Counted from the first letter of the stretch, positions 43,985 to 53,685 are shown. The stretch is DNA of 64,000 bases from Bacteroidales bacterium (GCA_012837935.1 DUQG01000076.1:1-64000), one strand, 5' to 3'. Numbers and translations are program-made. Notes: generated by a model not told the origin, from the letters alone.

Positions 43985-44932
43985 TTAAGGAACCACCATC
44001 TGAATAGCGTTTGGAATAATCGAAATGGAATAGTTAGTTGCGTCTTTGAGAATTAAACCGTCGGCTTCCACGGGAATATGTTTTTCTACTTCAACGCTTA
44101 CTTCTTTTGTTCGGAAATAATTTATGGCAGGATGCTTGGTGAGTTTACCATTGAAAAGCTTGCCTAATGCAGTTAATATATCTTTTACTGTCGGTTTTTC
44201 CACAAACATCATATCAAAAATGCCATCGTAGGGTACTGCTTGCGGGTTTTGTTTAATGCCACCGCCGGTATAAGGTCCGTTGGCGATGTTCATGGTAAAC
44301 AGTAGCGGATTGTATTCTTTGTCGTTGATTTTTAACTTTGTCGGAAATGACTTGTAACCAAACACAGCGGAAACTAACGTAACAGTATAAAGTGGCGAGA
44401 AGCTGCCAACATACTTTTTCATTCTGTGCGTAACATTCACCACTTCGGCGTCAAGTCCAAATCCTATTGAGTTGATAAAATAACGCTCTTTATGCAACTT
44501 TTCCTTGTCCCGATAGTCCACTTTTCCGATATCTATCAGTTGAGTTTTGCCTTTTAGAAAAACTGCTAAGGAAGCTTTGTCGTTTTTTGTCAGCTTCCAA
44601 AATCTTCCCCAATCATTTCCCGTTCCTCGTGGTAGCAAAGCCAATTTTATCTTTGAACTGTCTTTCGGTTGAGCAGCGAATATACCGTTTACGACTTCAC
44701 TAACTGTCCCGTCGCCGCCTAATACAAGGAAATTCAGGCATCCTCTCTTTGTATATTCTTTTGCAATTTCAATAGCGTGACCAGAGTAAGCAGTTAATTT
44801 GAGAATATAGGAAATGCCGGCTTTGTCGAGTTCGTTTTGTACAAACCTACGCTGCCGCTTATATCGACGTTTTCCGGCGGTTGGATTCGTGATTATTAGC
44901 CAATGATTGGGTGTGAGAGTTTCTTTGAACAT
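43985..44932 (-). CDS. Diacylglycerol kinase-family lipid kinase
   Basis: 315 residues. Catalytic motifs NPTAGKRRYKRQ (~16-27), LGGDGTVSEVVNGI (~73-86) and LPRGTGNDWGRFW match the DAGK catalytic family (YegS/DgkB/sphingosine kinase-like). Phosphorylates a lipid at the inner membrane; in Bacteroidetes a sphingolipid or diacylglycerol substrate is possible. Starts 2 bp after aroC ends, so probably in the same operon. Confidence 0.9.
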   Translation of the reverse strand: MFKETLTPNHWLIITNPTAGKRRYKRQRRFVQNELDKAGISYILKLTAYSGHAIEIAKEYTKRGCLNFLVLGGDGTVSEVVNGIFAAQPKDSSKIKLALLPRGTGNDWGRFWKLTKNDKASLAVFLKGKTQLIDIGKVDYRDKEKLHKERYFINSIGFGLDAEVVNVTHRMKKYVGSFSPLYTVTLVSAVFGYKSFPTKLKINDKEYNPLLFTMNIANGPYTGGGIKQNPQAVPYDGIFDMMFVEKPTVKDILTALGKLFNGKLTKHPAINYFRTKEVSVEVEKHIPVEADGLILKDATNYSISIIPNAIQMVVP

Positions 44933-44934
44933 AT

Positions 44935-45996
44935 TTATTTACTCATTAAATACAAGTCAAGCAACGTAATTGCTGCCATAGCTTCTACAATGGGAACTGC
45001 ACGTGGAAGTACGCAAGGGTCGTGTCTGCCTCTTGCTTCCAGTTCTACGCTTTTTAGGTCTTTGTCAAGTGTGGTTTGTTTTTGCAAAATGGTGGAAACG
45101 GCTTTGAAAAGTACACGGAAATAGATGTCTTGTCCGTTGCTGATGCCGCCTTGAATGCCGCCCGAATGATTAGTGAGCGTGCTGACTTTTCCGTCTTTCA
45201 TAACAAATGGGTCATTCATCTCTTTTCCTGTCATAGCTATTCCTTCAAACCCTTTTCCGTAATCAAAGCCGTGTGTGGCATTGATGCTGAGCATCGCAGC
45301 CGCCAATCGAGCTTGAAGTTTCCCGAATACAGGCTCTCCCCAACCCACGGGAACGCCTTTTATAACGCAACTTACCGTTCCGCCGATTGAGTTTCCTTCG
45401 CTGCGAAGTTGATTGATATAGTCTATCATTTCTTGAGCGGTTTCTTGTTCCGGACAGCGCACGATATTGCTTTCTACTTGCGATAAATCCAGCTTTTCAT
45501 AGCTGTTTTTTACGGCAATATGTCCCACCTGCGAAGTGTAGGCTGTAATTTCAACACCTAACTGCTTCAAAATCAATTTCGCAATGGCACCTGCTGCCAC
45601 CCATCCGGCGGTAGTGCGTGCCGAACTTCTGCCACCCCCGCGATGGTCGCGAATTCCATATTTTTGTTGGTAAGTGTAATCGGCATGTGAAGGACGATAG
45701 ATATCTTTCAGGTGGTCGTAATCCTTGCTCTCTTGATTTTTATTCCAAATTACAAAGGCAATGGGTGTTCCGGTCGATTTTCCTTCAAAAATCCCCGAAA
45801 GAAATTCCACTTTATCTTCTTCCTCACGTGGTGTGGTAATTTTGGATTGTCCCGGACGACGGCGTCTCAACTCATTTTGAATAAATTCCTCGTCAATACT
45901 AATTCCAGCCGGACAGCCGTCAATAATGCCACCAACTGCCTTGCCGTGCGATTCGCCGAATGATGTAAATGTAAAAAGTTTGCCTATTGTATTCAT
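44935..45996 (-). CDS. aroC: Chorismate synthase
   Basis: 353 residues. Last step of the shikimate pathway, from EPSP to chorismate, needing reduced FMN. Signature [20 protein letters not shown] (~8-27), [22 protein letters not shown], the [34 protein letters not shown] segment and [19 protein letters not shown]. Full length. Followed by the lipid kinase after 2 bp. Confidence 0.97.
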   Translation of the reverse strand: MNTIGKLFTFTSFGESHGKAVGGIIDGCPAGISIDEEFIQNELRRRRPGQSKITTPREEEDKVEFLSGIFEGKSTGTPIAFVIWNKNQESKDYDHLKDIYRPSHADYTYQQKYGIRDHRGGGRSSARTTAGWVAAGAIAKLILKQLGVEITAYTSQVGHIAVKNSYEKLDLSQVESNIVRCPEQETAQEMIDYINQLRSEGNSIGGTVSCVIKGVPVGWGEPVFGKLQARLAAAMLSINATHGFDYGKGFEGIAMTGKEMNDPFVMKDGKVSTLTNHSGGIQGGISNGQDIYFRVLFKAVSTILQKQTTLDKDLKSVELEARGRHDPCVLPRAVPIVEAMAAITLLDLYLMSK

Positions 45997-46189
45997 TGTG
46001 TGGTTAAATAGTTGGCTACCTACCTGCTGCAGGCAGGGTTTACTAGTTAAATAATTTATTTTAAAAGTAGCAGTTAAAATCCTAATGTAGAACTTAAAAT
46101 GGATTATATTTCTACATCAGCTATTACGCTAAGTGCTAAACCAATAGTCTAAATAGCCTATTCATATTGTTGCAATTATATATGTCTCA

Positions 46190-46217
46190 CAAAGATAATC
46201 AATTATTAGTTACCAAA
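46190..46217 (-). promoter_or_regulatory. Possible promoter of aroC, long leader
   Basis: Minus-strand TATCTTTG (46190-46197) with TTTG 16 nt upstream (46214-46217). It would give aroC an unusually long ~185-nt leader. The 303-nt gap 45997-46299 holds in addition a CCTGC/GCAGG palindrome near 46024-46037 and the terminator at 46243; no ORF is seen. Confidence 0.4.
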
Positions 46218-46242
46218 CGGTTTTTAGATTGCCAAATAAGTA

Positions 46243-46277
46243 AAAAACCTAATAAGGATAAGCCCTATTAGGTTTTT
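46243..46277. terminator. Bidirectional terminator after glmM
   Basis: AAAAACCTAATA (46243-46254) pairs with TATTAGGTTTTT (46266-46277); two more G-C pairs close the loop. The A-run/T-run on both sides makes it usable in both directions. It ends the minus-strand glmM gene (stop at 46300). Confidence 0.8.
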
Positions 46278-46299
46278 ATACTGTTGAAATGCAATAATC

Positions 46300-47691
46300 T
46301 TAAATTCCGGCAATTCGTTTAATTTCATCCATTATCGCTTTTGCAAAGTTGTCAGCCTGTTCGGGTGTTCCTGCTTCAGAATAAATACGGATAATGGGTT
46401 CGGTGTTGGATTTACGAAGGTGTACCCAACCTTGCGGGAAGTCGATTTTTACACCGTCGATATCGTTAATTTCGTATTGTTTGTAGCTGCCTTTGATAAC
46501 TGCTAAAACGCCATCCACATCAATTTGCGGAGTAAGCTCTATTTTATTTTTACTCATAAAATAGTTTGGATAGGTTTTTCGAAGTTCGCTTACTGTCTTT
46601 TTCTCTTTTGCCAAATGGCTTAAGAACAGCGCAATACCTACCAATGCATCACGTCCGTAGTGGTTTGCAGGGTAGATAATTCCACCATTTCCTTCACCAC
46701 CAATTACAGCATTGCTTGCTTTCATTTGTGTCACCACGTTTACTTCACCTACGGCAGATGCAGTATATTCGCAGTTGTATTTATGTGTAACATCTCTTAA
46801 TGCACGAGTAGAGCTCATATTTGAAACCGTATTTCCGGGTGTATGTTGCAATACATAATCTGCCACGGCTACAAGGGTATATTCTTCACCAAACATGCTT
46901 CCGTCTTCACCGATAATCGCCAATCTGTCCACATCCGGGTCAACTACAAATCCTACGTCAAATTTTCCGGATTTCATCAGGTCGGAAATTTCTGTAAGAT
47001 GCTCGGGTAGGGGTTCCGGATTGTGTGGGAAGTGTCCGGTTGGGTCGCAGTAGAGTTTTTCTACCGTTTTCACGCCCAAAGCTTCCAGCAGTTCGGGGAT
47101 AGCAATTCCACCTACAGAATTTACACAATCAATCGCCACTTTGAAGTCGGCAGCTTTGATGGCATCTACATCTACCAAGTCAAGCGAAAGAATTTTTTCT
47201 ATATGTTTTTTAGTGTATTCGTCGCTTGTGCTAAGCTTACCGATATTATCCACTTCTGCAAAAACATAGTCATCGGCTTCTGCTAATTTCAGAATAGTTT
47301 GTCCTTCTTTTGCATTAAGGAATTCGCCTTTTTCATTCAAAAGTTTTAGTGCATTCCACTGTTTTGGATTGTGACTTGCAGTAAGAATAATTCCACCGGC
47401 AGCTTTTTCCGCTTTAACCGCCATTTCGGTTGTTGGGGTAGTTGCCAAGCCAATGTCCAATACGTCCATTCCCATACCCATCAGTGTTCCCACGACTACC
47501 TTGTTGACCATTTCGCCTGAAATACGTGCATCACGTCCAACTACAATGGTTTTGGAATCTGATTTTTTCGAAGAAAGAATAAAACTTGCATACGCAGAAG
47601 TAAACTTCACTAAGTCAAGCGGACTTAATCCTTCACCGGCACGTCCGCCAATAGTACCTCTGATACCTGAAATAGATTTAATAAGTGCCAT
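46300..47691 (-). CDS. glmM: Phosphoglucosamine mutase (alpha-phosphohexomutase family)
   Basis: 463 residues. Active-site Ser S106 in TASHNPKQWNALK, metal loop DPDVDRLAI, sugar loop GEGNGG, phosphate loop RKSNTEPIIRIYSE. Family members interconvert 6-phospho and 1-phospho sugars; in Bacteroidetes this type is usually called GlmM and feeds UDP-GlcNAc synthesis, though phosphomannomutase/phosphoglucomutase activity cannot be excluded. Downstream of DUF4827, an arrangement known in Bacteroidales. Confidence 0.88.
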   Translation of the reverse strand: MALIKSISGIRGTIGGRAGEGLSPLDLVKFTSAYASFILSSKKSDSKTIVVGRDARISGEMVNKVVVGTLMGMGMDVLDIGLATTPTTEMAVKAEKAAGGIILTASHNPKQWNALKLLNEKGEFLNAKEGQTILKLAEADDYVFAEVDNIGKLSTSDEYTKKHIEKILSLDLVDVDAIKAADFKVAIDCVNSVGGIAIPELLEALGVKTVEKLYCDPTGHFPHNPEPLPEHLTEISDLMKSGKFDVGFVVDPDVDRLAIIGEDGSMFGEEYTLVAVADYVLQHTPGNTVSNMSSTRALRDVTHKYNCEYTASAVGEVNVVTQMKASNAVIGGEGNGGIIYPANHYGRDALVGIALFLSHLAKEKKTVSELRKTYPNYFMSKNKIELTPQIDVDGVLAVIKGSYKQYEINDIDGVKIDFPQGWVHLRKSNTEPIIRIYSEAGTPEQADNFAKAIMDEIKRIAGI

Positions 47692-47734
47692 AGTATTTTG
47701 TATAAGTTAGAGATTTATTATAATGTAAACATAA

Positions 47735-47763
47735 ACACCCCTTCATCTAATCGATAGGGGTGT
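47735..47763 (-). terminator. Hairpin between DUF4827 and glmM
   Basis: ACACCCCT (47735-47742) pairs with AGGGGTGT (47756-47763). The CACCCC/GGGGTG arms and the ATCGATA inside resemble the palindrome at 39251-39276, so it may be a degenerate member of that repeat as well as a weak terminator. Confidence 0.5.
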
Positions 47764-47770
47764 CTATAAT

Positions 47771-48322
47771 TTATTTGATACTTGTGATTTTTAATCTGTA
47801 AATAACCGGATATAGCTTGTACCTGTCTTTGCTATATTCACTTGTGTTGAGTCCGGAAGGTACAATTGCCATAGCTTCAGAGTATTTATATTTCATAAGT
47901 CCGATGGCTTCTTGCAAACCTACACCCATGTATAAGCTTACAGAAGCGCTGCCATAAATAAATGTTATCGGCTCTTTGAAGTCGCGTGGTTCCCAGTTTT
48001 GTCTTCGAATGCTGTTTTCTTCATCTATATTTCTTTCAATATAGCGAAATCCAACTTGTGTGTTACTGCGTATCGAATCAGTTTTTACGCCTTCGTTTAT
48101 CATATGAAAATAAAGTCCGGATGGCGATTTGTAATATACATTTTCCCCCCATTCTCCCGATTCTGGTAGGGTAGTAACTACCTGAATATTATTGCTTTTT
48201 ATGTAATTTTCAATAACTACTTGCTCTTCATCTTGTAGTTGTGAGTAAGTTTTACCTTTGTTACATGCTGTGCTAAATACAACTATCATTAGAGTGAGTA
48301 GAATTGTAAGTTTCGATTTCAT
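47771..48322 (-). CDS. DUF4827 lipoprotein (FKBP-like)
   Basis: 183 residues. Lipobox VFSTACNKG (C~20). Body: QDEEQVVIENYIKSNNIQVV, VYYKSPSGLYFHMINEG and a C-terminal IGLMKYKYSEAMAIVPSGLN segment, matching DUF4827, whose fold recalls FKBP-type isomerases without obvious active-site conservation. Outer-membrane or periplasmic lipoprotein; function unknown. Next to another FKBP-type lipoprotein gene. Confidence 0.75.
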   Translation of the reverse strand: MKSKLTILLTLMIVVFSTACNKGKTYSQLQDEEQVVIENYIKSNNIQVVTTLPESGEWGENVYYKSPSGLYFHMINEGVKTDSIRSNTQVGFRYIERNIDEENSIRRQNWEPRDFKEPITFIYGSASVSLYMGVGLQEAIGLMKYKYSEAMAIVPSGLNTSEYSKDRYKLYPVIYRLKITSIK

Positions 48323-48445
48323 ATTATTCTGAATGTAATTAATCGTGGAATAAAGTGCAAATATCCGATTTTTGTATGAAATATAAAAGTTAATTTTTAG
48401 TAATGATGCAGTTTATTTGATAAAAAATCTAGTTAAATAAGATTA

Positions 48446-48973
48446 TTAGTGCCTTTCAACAAAAAAGATAAGCGTAGTGTAAGGCTTCACCCATTCATTT
48501 CCCTGTGCACCGAATGCCAAATAAGACGGTATTATAAAGCGTGCAATATCACCTTTTTGCATAAGTTTTAAGCCTTCTTCCAGTCCGGTAGGAATCTGTT
48601 TTTTTTCAAAATCAATGGTTTTATTTTCTTCTAAATCTAACATAGTTCCATTCATGGAAAACATTTGATAACTGAAATTTACGACTTTTTCTTCAAGTTT
48701 CTGTTTAGCGTTGTTTTGTCTTTCAAAATAATACCAAATGCCTGATTCGGTTTTTGTAAACTGCAAGTTTTGCGAAGCAAGAAAAAGCACGATAGCACTG
48801 TCTTCGCTTAGTGTAACTTCTTTGTTGAAATCACGAAGTTTTATTGTAGCTGAATCTACAACATGTGATTTATTTGACGGTAATTGTGGTCGCTGTTTTT
48901 TGCAAGAGGAAACAGCAATTCCTATCAGGAAAATTCCCAATAAACAAATTGATATTTTATTCTTAAATAACAT
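48446..48973 (-). CDS. FKBP-type peptidyl-prolyl isomerase lipoprotein
   Basis: 175 residues. Lipobox IAVSSCKKQ (C~24). FKBP domain: VNFSYQMFSMNGTMLDLEE, IPTGLEEGLKLMQKGDIARFIIPSYLAFGAQG and YTTLIFFVERH. Similar to the GldI-like family of Bacteroidetes. Some GldI proteins support gliding, but no other gld gene is near. Starts 2 bp after thrA, so it is in the same transcript. Confidence 0.85.
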   Translation of the reverse strand: MLFKNKISICLLGIFLIGIAVSSCKKQRPQLPSNKSHVVDSATIKLRDFNKEVTLSEDSAIVLFLASQNLQFTKTESGIWYYFERQNNAKQKLEEKVVNFSYQMFSMNGTMLDLEENKTIDFEKKQIPTGLEEGLKLMQKGDIARFIIPSYLAFGAQGNEWVKPYTTLIFFVERH

Positions 48974-48975
48974 TT

Positions 48976-51420
48976 CTATCTGATATTGGCAATACTGATA
49001 ATATCTGCGAAAACTCCGGCGGCAGTAACGCTTGCACCGGCGCCGTAACCTTTCACAATTAGCGGGAATTCGTTGTATCTCTCGGTTTTCATTAGCACAA
49101 TGTTGTTACTGCCTTGCAGGTCGTAGAACGGATGCATGCTGTCCACAGCTTGTAGTCCAACTTCGCATTTTCCGCGATCCATTTTTGCTACAAATCGCCA
49201 ACGCTTGCCTTCTTCCGCTAGTTTTTTTCGTTTTTCTTCAAACTCTGCATCCAGTTCAGGGATGTTTTTCCAGAATTCGTCCAACGTGCCTTGGAAATAT
49301 TTGTCGGGAATAAATAGATTTTTCTCTACATCTTCTTGTTCTACCACGTAGTTTGCTTCACGTGCCAAAATAACCAATTTACGAATCACATCTTTTCCGC
49401 TTAGGTCAATGCGTGGATCCGGTTCTGAGAATCCTGCTTCTTTCGCCATCATGATAGCCTTGCTCAGCGGAATTTCTTCGCTTAACGTGTTGAAAATAAA
49501 GTTCAAAGTACCTGAAAGTACAGCTTCCAATTTCAAAATGTTGTCGCCGCTATTCGTCAGGTTATTCATTGTGTTGATAATTGGTAATCCGGCACCTACA
49601 TTGGTTTCAAATAAGAATTTTACACCTCGTTGACGTGAAGTGCGAATGAGTTTCTCGTATTTATGATATTCGGATGAAGCGGCAATTTTATTGGCAGTAA
49701 CCACTGAAATATTGTTGTCGAGCAGACCTTGATACAAATCAGCAATTTCCTGACTTGCCGTACAGTCCACAAAAACAGGGTTGTAGATATTCATTTTCAG
49801 AATTTCTTCTTTAATGGCTTTGGCGGATGCAGGTTGACCCTCAGTTTTTAATCTCTCAATGCAGTTTTCTAAATCAATTTCCGGACGATTGAAAGTCATT
49901 TTCTTGCTGGATGCAATTCCTACCACGTTGATTTTCAAACCATTTTGATCCATCAATTTTTGACGCTGATTTTTGATTTGATCTAATAAGCTACCACCAA
50001 CTGTACCCACACCAACTACAAAGAGGTTTAGTACTTTGTATTCGGATAGGAAAAATGAATCGTGGATTACGTTCAACGCTTTGCGTAGCACAGAGCGGTC
50101 TGTAACAAATGAAATGTTAGTTTCCGAAGCTCCTTGTGCACAGGCAATTACGTTGATACCATTTCTACCAAGCGTGCCAAAAAGCTTTCCGGCAATACCC
50201 GGTGTTCGTTTCATATTGTCGCCTACAATAGCAACCGTAGCCAAATCATCTTCGGATATTATATCGTTGATTTCGCCTTGCTGTATTTCTGTCTTGAATT
50301 CATTCCGAAGAACTTCTACAGCCAGCTTACAGTCAGCACTTCTCACACCGATAGATGTGTTGTTTTCTGATGATGCCTGTGAAACCATAAACACACTAAT
50401 TCCATTTTTTGCCAAAGCACGGAATATTCGATAGTTTACACCGATTACTCCCACCATTCCCAAACCTTGCACGGTAATAAGTGAGGTGTCGCTGATAGAC
50501 GAAATACCTTTAATGGCTTTTGTTTCTCCGTTTTTAGTGGATTTTACATCACCGGAAATTAATGTTCCTGTTGTATTGGGTTTAAAGGTGTTTTTTATTT
50601 CAACAGGAATGTTTTTATGATAAACCGGAAAAATTGTAGGTGGATAAATCACTTTTGCACCGAAGTTGGATAATTCCATAGCCTCACTAAAGCTCAAATG
50701 CTCAATGATATAGGCATTGCTGATGATTTTTGGGTCGGCAGTCATAAAACCATCTACATCCGTCCATATTTCTAATTTGCTGGCGTTCAGTGCGGATGCA
50801 ATAATAGAAGCCGTGTAGTCTGAGCCACCACGACCAATGTTAGTTACGTAACCTGTACTGGCATCTGTAGAAATAAATCCGCCACAAACAGCCGTTTGAG
50901 AGAGATTTTTGAAAGTTTCATTTACGAGTCTGTTGGTAGTTGGGAAATCAACAATATGCTTATCAAACTGCATCACAGATTTAATGAAATTTCTGGCGTC
51001 ATAATGAACAGCGTCATCAATAAGTCTGCTGACAATGATAGATGAAAGGATTTCGCCGTAGCTGACGATGGTGTCCGTAATACGGGTAGAAATATCTTTT
51101 ATTAAATAAATTCCTCTGAAGATATTAGTTAAGTCGTTGAATTGCTCACGTAGCAATGCAATTGTTTCTTCTTTACGAGTTTCAGGAATTACTTTGTCCA
51201 CCAAGTCATAATGGCGTTCAATCATCCCTTCGTACTCTTTTAGGTAATTGGCATTGCCTTCGGAAGCCATTTGTGATGTTGCATAAAGAAAATCTGTAAT
51301 TCCTGAAAGAGCAGATACTACAACTATTACCGGTTCTTTTTGGCTTTCAACGATTTTTTTTACCTCAATCATGCCTTCAACGGAACCAACCGACGAGCCA
51401 CCAAATTTTATTACTTTCAT
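48976..51420 (-). CDS. thrA: Bifunctional aspartate kinase / homoserine dehydrogenase
   Basis: 814 residues. Aspartokinase part: KFGGSSVGSVEGM (~5-17), GRGGSDYTASIIASAL; two ACT regulatory domains (~310-460) that bind the end product; homoserine dehydrogenase part from ~465: VGVGTVGGSLLDQI (NAD(P) loop), TANKIAASSEYHKYEKL and EAGFSEPDPRIDLSGKDVIRKLVILARE. Supplies homoserine for threonine and methionine. Intact. Upstream promoter TTTG-N22-TAATTTTG on the minus strand. Confidence 0.97.
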   Translation of the reverse strand: MKVIKFGGSSVGSVEGMIEVKKIVESQKEPVIVVVSALSGITDFLYATSQMASEGNANYLKEYEGMIERHYDLVDKVIPETRKEETIALLREQFNDLTNIFRGIYLIKDISTRITDTIVSYGEILSSIIVSRLIDDAVHYDARNFIKSVMQFDKHIVDFPTTNRLVNETFKNLSQTAVCGGFISTDASTGYVTNIGRGGSDYTASIIASALNASKLEIWTDVDGFMTADPKIISNAYIIEHLSFSEAMELSNFGAKVIYPPTIFPVYHKNIPVEIKNTFKPNTTGTLISGDVKSTKNGETKAIKGISSISDTSLITVQGLGMVGVIGVNYRIFRALAKNGISVFMVSQASSENNTSIGVRSADCKLAVEVLRNEFKTEIQQGEINDIISEDDLATVAIVGDNMKRTPGIAGKLFGTLGRNGINVIACAQGASETNISFVTDRSVLRKALNVIHDSFFLSEYKVLNLFVVGVGTVGGSLLDQIKNQRQKLMDQNGLKINVVGIASSKKMTFNRPEIDLENCIERLKTEGQPASAKAIKEEILKMNIYNPVFVDCTASQEIADLYQGLLDNNISVVTANKIAASSEYHKYEKLIRTSRQRGVKFLFETNVGAGLPIINTMNNLTNSGDNILKLEAVLSGTLNFIFNTLSEEIPLSKAIMMAKEAGFSEPDPRIDLSGKDVIRKLVILAREANYVVEQEDVEKNLFIPDKYFQGTLDEFWKNIPELDAEFEEKRKKLAEEGKRWRFVAKMDRGKCEVGLQAVDSMHPFYDLQGSNNIVLMKTERYNEFPLIVKGYGAGASVTAAGVFADIISIANIR

Positions 51421-51449
51421 CCTATTTGTTCGTTAATATTTTAAATTTT

Positions 51450-51483
51450 CAAAATTACTCATTTTCTCACAATTATACACAAA
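51450..51483 (-). promoter_or_regulatory. Promoter of thrA
   Basis: Minus-strand TTTG (51480-51483)-N22-TAATTTTG (51450-51457); start near 51443, ~22 nt leader, too short for an attenuator. Back-to-back with the tRNA promoter. Confidence 0.55.
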
Positions 51484-51506
51484 GTTCCACCTTTTTTAGC
51501 AAAAGA

Positions 51507-51538
51507 GTTGTTTTTTTTCAAAATTTACTGTACTTTTG
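51507..51538 (+). promoter_or_regulatory. Promoter of tRNA-Arg
   Basis: GTTG (51507-51510)-N20-TACTTTTG (51531-51538); transcription would start near 51545, 12 nt before the mature tRNA. Confidence 0.6.
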
Positions 51539-51556
51539 CAAAACTTTTTGGAACAA

Positions 51557-51630
51557 GGTCCGGTAGCTCAGCTGGATAGAGCAACTGCCTTCTAAGCAGT
51601 AGGTCATGGGTTCGAATCCCGTCCGGATCA
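51557..51630 (+). tRNA. tRNA-Arg (anticodon TCT)
   Basis: Full cloverleaf: acceptor GGTCCGG/CCGGATC (one G-T), D arm GCTC...GAGC, anticodon stem ACTGC/GCAGT with loop CTTCTAA (anticodon TCT), 5-nt variable loop, T arm ATGGG-TTCGAAT-CCCGT. Discriminator A; CCA is not encoded. Reads AGA/AGG. Confidence 0.96.
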
Positions 51631-51670
51631 CAAAAAACCGTAATACATCAGTTTGTGTTGCGGTTTTTTG
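51631..51670 (+). terminator. Terminator after tRNA-Arg
   Basis: CAAAAAACCG pairs with CGGTTTTTTG, with further partial pairing in the loop (AAtAC/GTgTT), ending in a T-run. Confidence 0.75.
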
Positions 51671-51699
51671 TGTTTATTTGGAATGATTTAGAAGAAAAT

Positions 51700-51734
51700 A
51701 AAAAACTACAAGATATTCTTTCTTGTAGTTTTTT
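51700..51734. terminator. Bidirectional terminator between tRNA-Arg and fabH
   Basis: AAAAAACTACAAGA pairs with TCTTGTAGTTTTTT, 14 bp perfect, short loop; T-runs on both strands. Ends fabH from the other side. Confidence 0.85.
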
Positions 51735-51771
51735 ATTTATAGTTTTGTGTTTATTATTGCTAAACAATTAT

Positions 51772-52761
51772 TTAGTATCCCCACTTTATATAGACAGAGC
51801 CCCAAATAAATCCGGCACCAAAGGCGGTTAATACAAGTTTATCGCCTTTTTTGAACTGTTTTTCCCATTCCCACAGAATAAGTGGAATGCTTACAGAGGA
51901 TGTGTTGCCGTATTTCTGAATGTTGATACATACTTTTTCGTAAGGAACGTTGGTGCGCTTAACTACGGCATCAATGATTCTTAAATTTGCTTGATGTGGG
52001 ATAAGCCATGCTAAATCATCAGCAGTAACACCGTGTTTTTGCATAATTTCAGCAGAAGTTTCAGCCATATTCCAAACGGCATGTTTATATACATGTGTTC
52101 CTTCTTGATATACAAAGTGTTCTCTATTATCTACAGTTTCATGGCTTGCCGGACGAGCAGAGCCACCTGCTTTCATATGAAGATGCATGTAGCCGACTCC
52201 ATCATTTCTTAAAATAGCATCAACAAAACCCACATCTTCAGTAGTTGGCTCAACTAAAGCACAGCCTGCACCATCACCAAATAGAGGACAGGTGCTGCGG
52301 TCTGTATAGTCAACTATTGCCGACATTTTTTCAGCAGACACTATTAGTATTTTCTTGTACCTACCGGACATTATATAACTTGAAGCTGCATCCAGAGCTA
52401 CTAAAAATCCTGTACAGGCAGCTTGAATATCATAACAAAAGGCGTTTTTTATTCCGACTTTCTTGGCAATAATAGATGCGGTAGAAGGGAATAGATGATC
52501 AGGTGTGGAAGTTGTGCAAATAACCATTTCTATCTCATCCGGATTTACAGCTTTTTTAGCGAATAAATCTTCCACTGCTTTTGCGCCAAGATACGATGCA
52601 CCTTGTTTTGCGTCCTTTAAGATACGACGTTCCTTGATACCTACGCGTGTTGTAATCCACTCATCGCTGGTATCGACCATTCTACTTAATTCGTCATTTG
52701 TTAGTTTATATTCGGGTACATACCCTCCAACGCCTGTAATGACAGCATTAATTTGCGACAT
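51772..52761 (-). CDS. fabH: 3-oxoacyl-ACP synthase III
   Basis: 329 residues. Starts fatty-acid chains by condensing acyl-CoA with malonyl-ACP. Catalytic Cys C116 in [10 protein letters not shown], His in [11 protein letters not shown] and Asn in [11 protein letters not shown]. Full length. Gene order DUF177-rpmF-fabH is kept, but plsX, which often lies between rpmF and fabH in other bacteria, is absent here. Confidence 0.96.
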   Translation of the reverse strand: MSQINAVITGVGGYVPEYKLTNDELSRMVDTSDEWITTRVGIKERRILKDAKQGASYLGAKAVEDLFAKKAVNPDEIEMVICTTSTPDHLFPSTASIIAKKVGIKNAFCYDIQAACTGFLVALDAASSYIMSGRYKKILIVSAEKMSAIVDYTDRSTCPLFGDGAGCALVEPTTEDVGFVDAILRNDGVGYMHLHMKAGGSARPASHETVDNREHFVYQEGTHVYKHAVWNMAETSAEIMQKHGVTADDLAWLIPHQANLRIIDAVVKRTNVPYEKVCINIQKYGNTSSVSIPLILWEWEKQFKKGDKLVLTAFGAGFIWGSVYIKWGY

Positions 52762-52784
52762 TTTACCGATTTTTTAAAATAGGA

Positions 52785-52824
52785 AAATCAAGTAAATACA
52801 TTTATTAAAGTATTTACTTGATTT
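52785..52824 (-). terminator. Hairpin between rpmF and fabH
   Basis: A perfect 15-bp stem AAATCAAGTAAATAC / GTATTTACTTGATTT with a 10-nt loop, in the 77-bp gap. The T-run on the minus side is short, so it could be a partial terminator that lowers fabH relative to the ribosomal protein. Confidence 0.6.
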
Positions 52825-52838
52825 ATTAGAAATTATTG

Positions 52839-53024
52839 TTATTCAGCAAAGTTTTTTTCGATAGCTAATTTACCTCTGTAATATCCACATTCCGGACATA
52901 CAGTATGATAAATATGACTTGCACCGCAGTTTGAACAGGTTGCCAGTGTTGGCAATTTAGCTTTGTAGTGTGTGCGTCTTTTTGCTGTTCTGGTTTTCGA
53001 TTGTCTTCGTTTAGGATGTGCCAT
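52839..53024 (-). CDS. rpmF: 50S ribosomal protein L32
   Basis: 61 residues. MAHPKRRQSKTRTAKRRTHYK start, then CSNCGASHIYHTVCPECGYYRGK, a complete Cys4 zinc ribbon (unlike the zinc-free L33 and L28 here). 14 bp after DUF177. Confidence 0.97.
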   Translation of the reverse strand: MAHPKRRQSKTRTAKRRTHYKAKLPTLATCSNCGASHIYHTVCPECGYYRGKLAIEKNFAE

Positions 53025-53038
53025 TTTAATTCTCTTAT

Positions 53039-53608
53039 TTAATTGTTATTTTCAAATATATTTTTCAAACCGTCCCATCGCGGGTCAGTAGTTGTTTCTT
53101 CTTCTTCAAAATCATCGTCTCCGAAGTCGATATCATCGTTTTCTTCATCATCTTTTTCTATGGTTACATATTTTTTCAGCTTGCTTACCATTGTTTTATT
53201 GCATTCGCCCGGTGCGTGTACATGTTTAATTGGGATGTTAAGCACGATAAATTCGTACAAAAACCAAGCAATATTTATTGCGCCCTCTAATTCCGGTACA
53301 ATTACAATGTCGCCTTCTTCGGAAAAATTTTCACCAAATTTCACCTGAAGTTTTTCTTTGTGTTGAATGGCTAAGTCCATATCATCCAGGCATCTATCGC
53401 AAGGAACTTGAACGGTGCCATTCACATCGAAAGAAAGTTCGTAAAGTGAAGCGTTCTTTTCTACAACAAGTTTAACCTTTACATTACCTTGTTGGACTTC
53501 AGGACTATCAATTTTTTTGAAATACTCATTATCTAAGTCAAATTCATAAGTTTGACTTCCGGATTTAAGTCCTTTTAACGAAATATTGTATTGGTCAAAT
53601 TTGCCCAT
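53039..53608 (-). CDS. DUF177 (YceD-like) protein
   Basis: 189 residues. PCDRCLDDMDLAIQHKEKLQVKFGE carries the CxxC of this family; acidic C-terminal tail of D/E. YceD/DUF177 is linked to 23S rRNA accumulation in plants and E. coli and is nearly always followed by rpmF, as here. A TACCTTTG element lies just upstream. Confidence 0.9.
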   Translation of the reverse strand: MGKFDQYNISLKGLKSGSQTYEFDLDNEYFKKIDSPEVQQGNVKVKLVVEKNASLYELSFDVNGTVQVPCDRCLDDMDLAIQHKEKLQVKFGENFSEEGDIVIVPELEGAINIAWFLYEFIVLNIPIKHVHAPGECNKTMVSKLKKYVTIEKDDEENDDIDFGDDDFEEEETTTDPRWDGLKNIFENNN

Positions 53609-53634
53609 TTTTTGGTAAAATTGAAAAAACTGTG

Positions 53635-53642
53635 CAAAGGTA
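53635..53642 (-). promoter_or_regulatory. -7 promoter element of the DUF177-rpmF operon (TACCTTTG)
   Basis: Minus-strand TACCTTTG fits TAnnTTTG, 26 bp before the DUF177 ATG. Confidence 0.5.
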
Positions 53643-53685
53643 CGAATTTTTGGATTAAAATAAAAGCATTGAAGTAAAATAATTA

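Noticed and set aside
48446-48973. Gliding-motility operon (GldI)
   Set aside because: Only a GldI-like FKBP lipoprotein is present; no gldK-N or other motility genes in the window, so the gliding role is not claimed.
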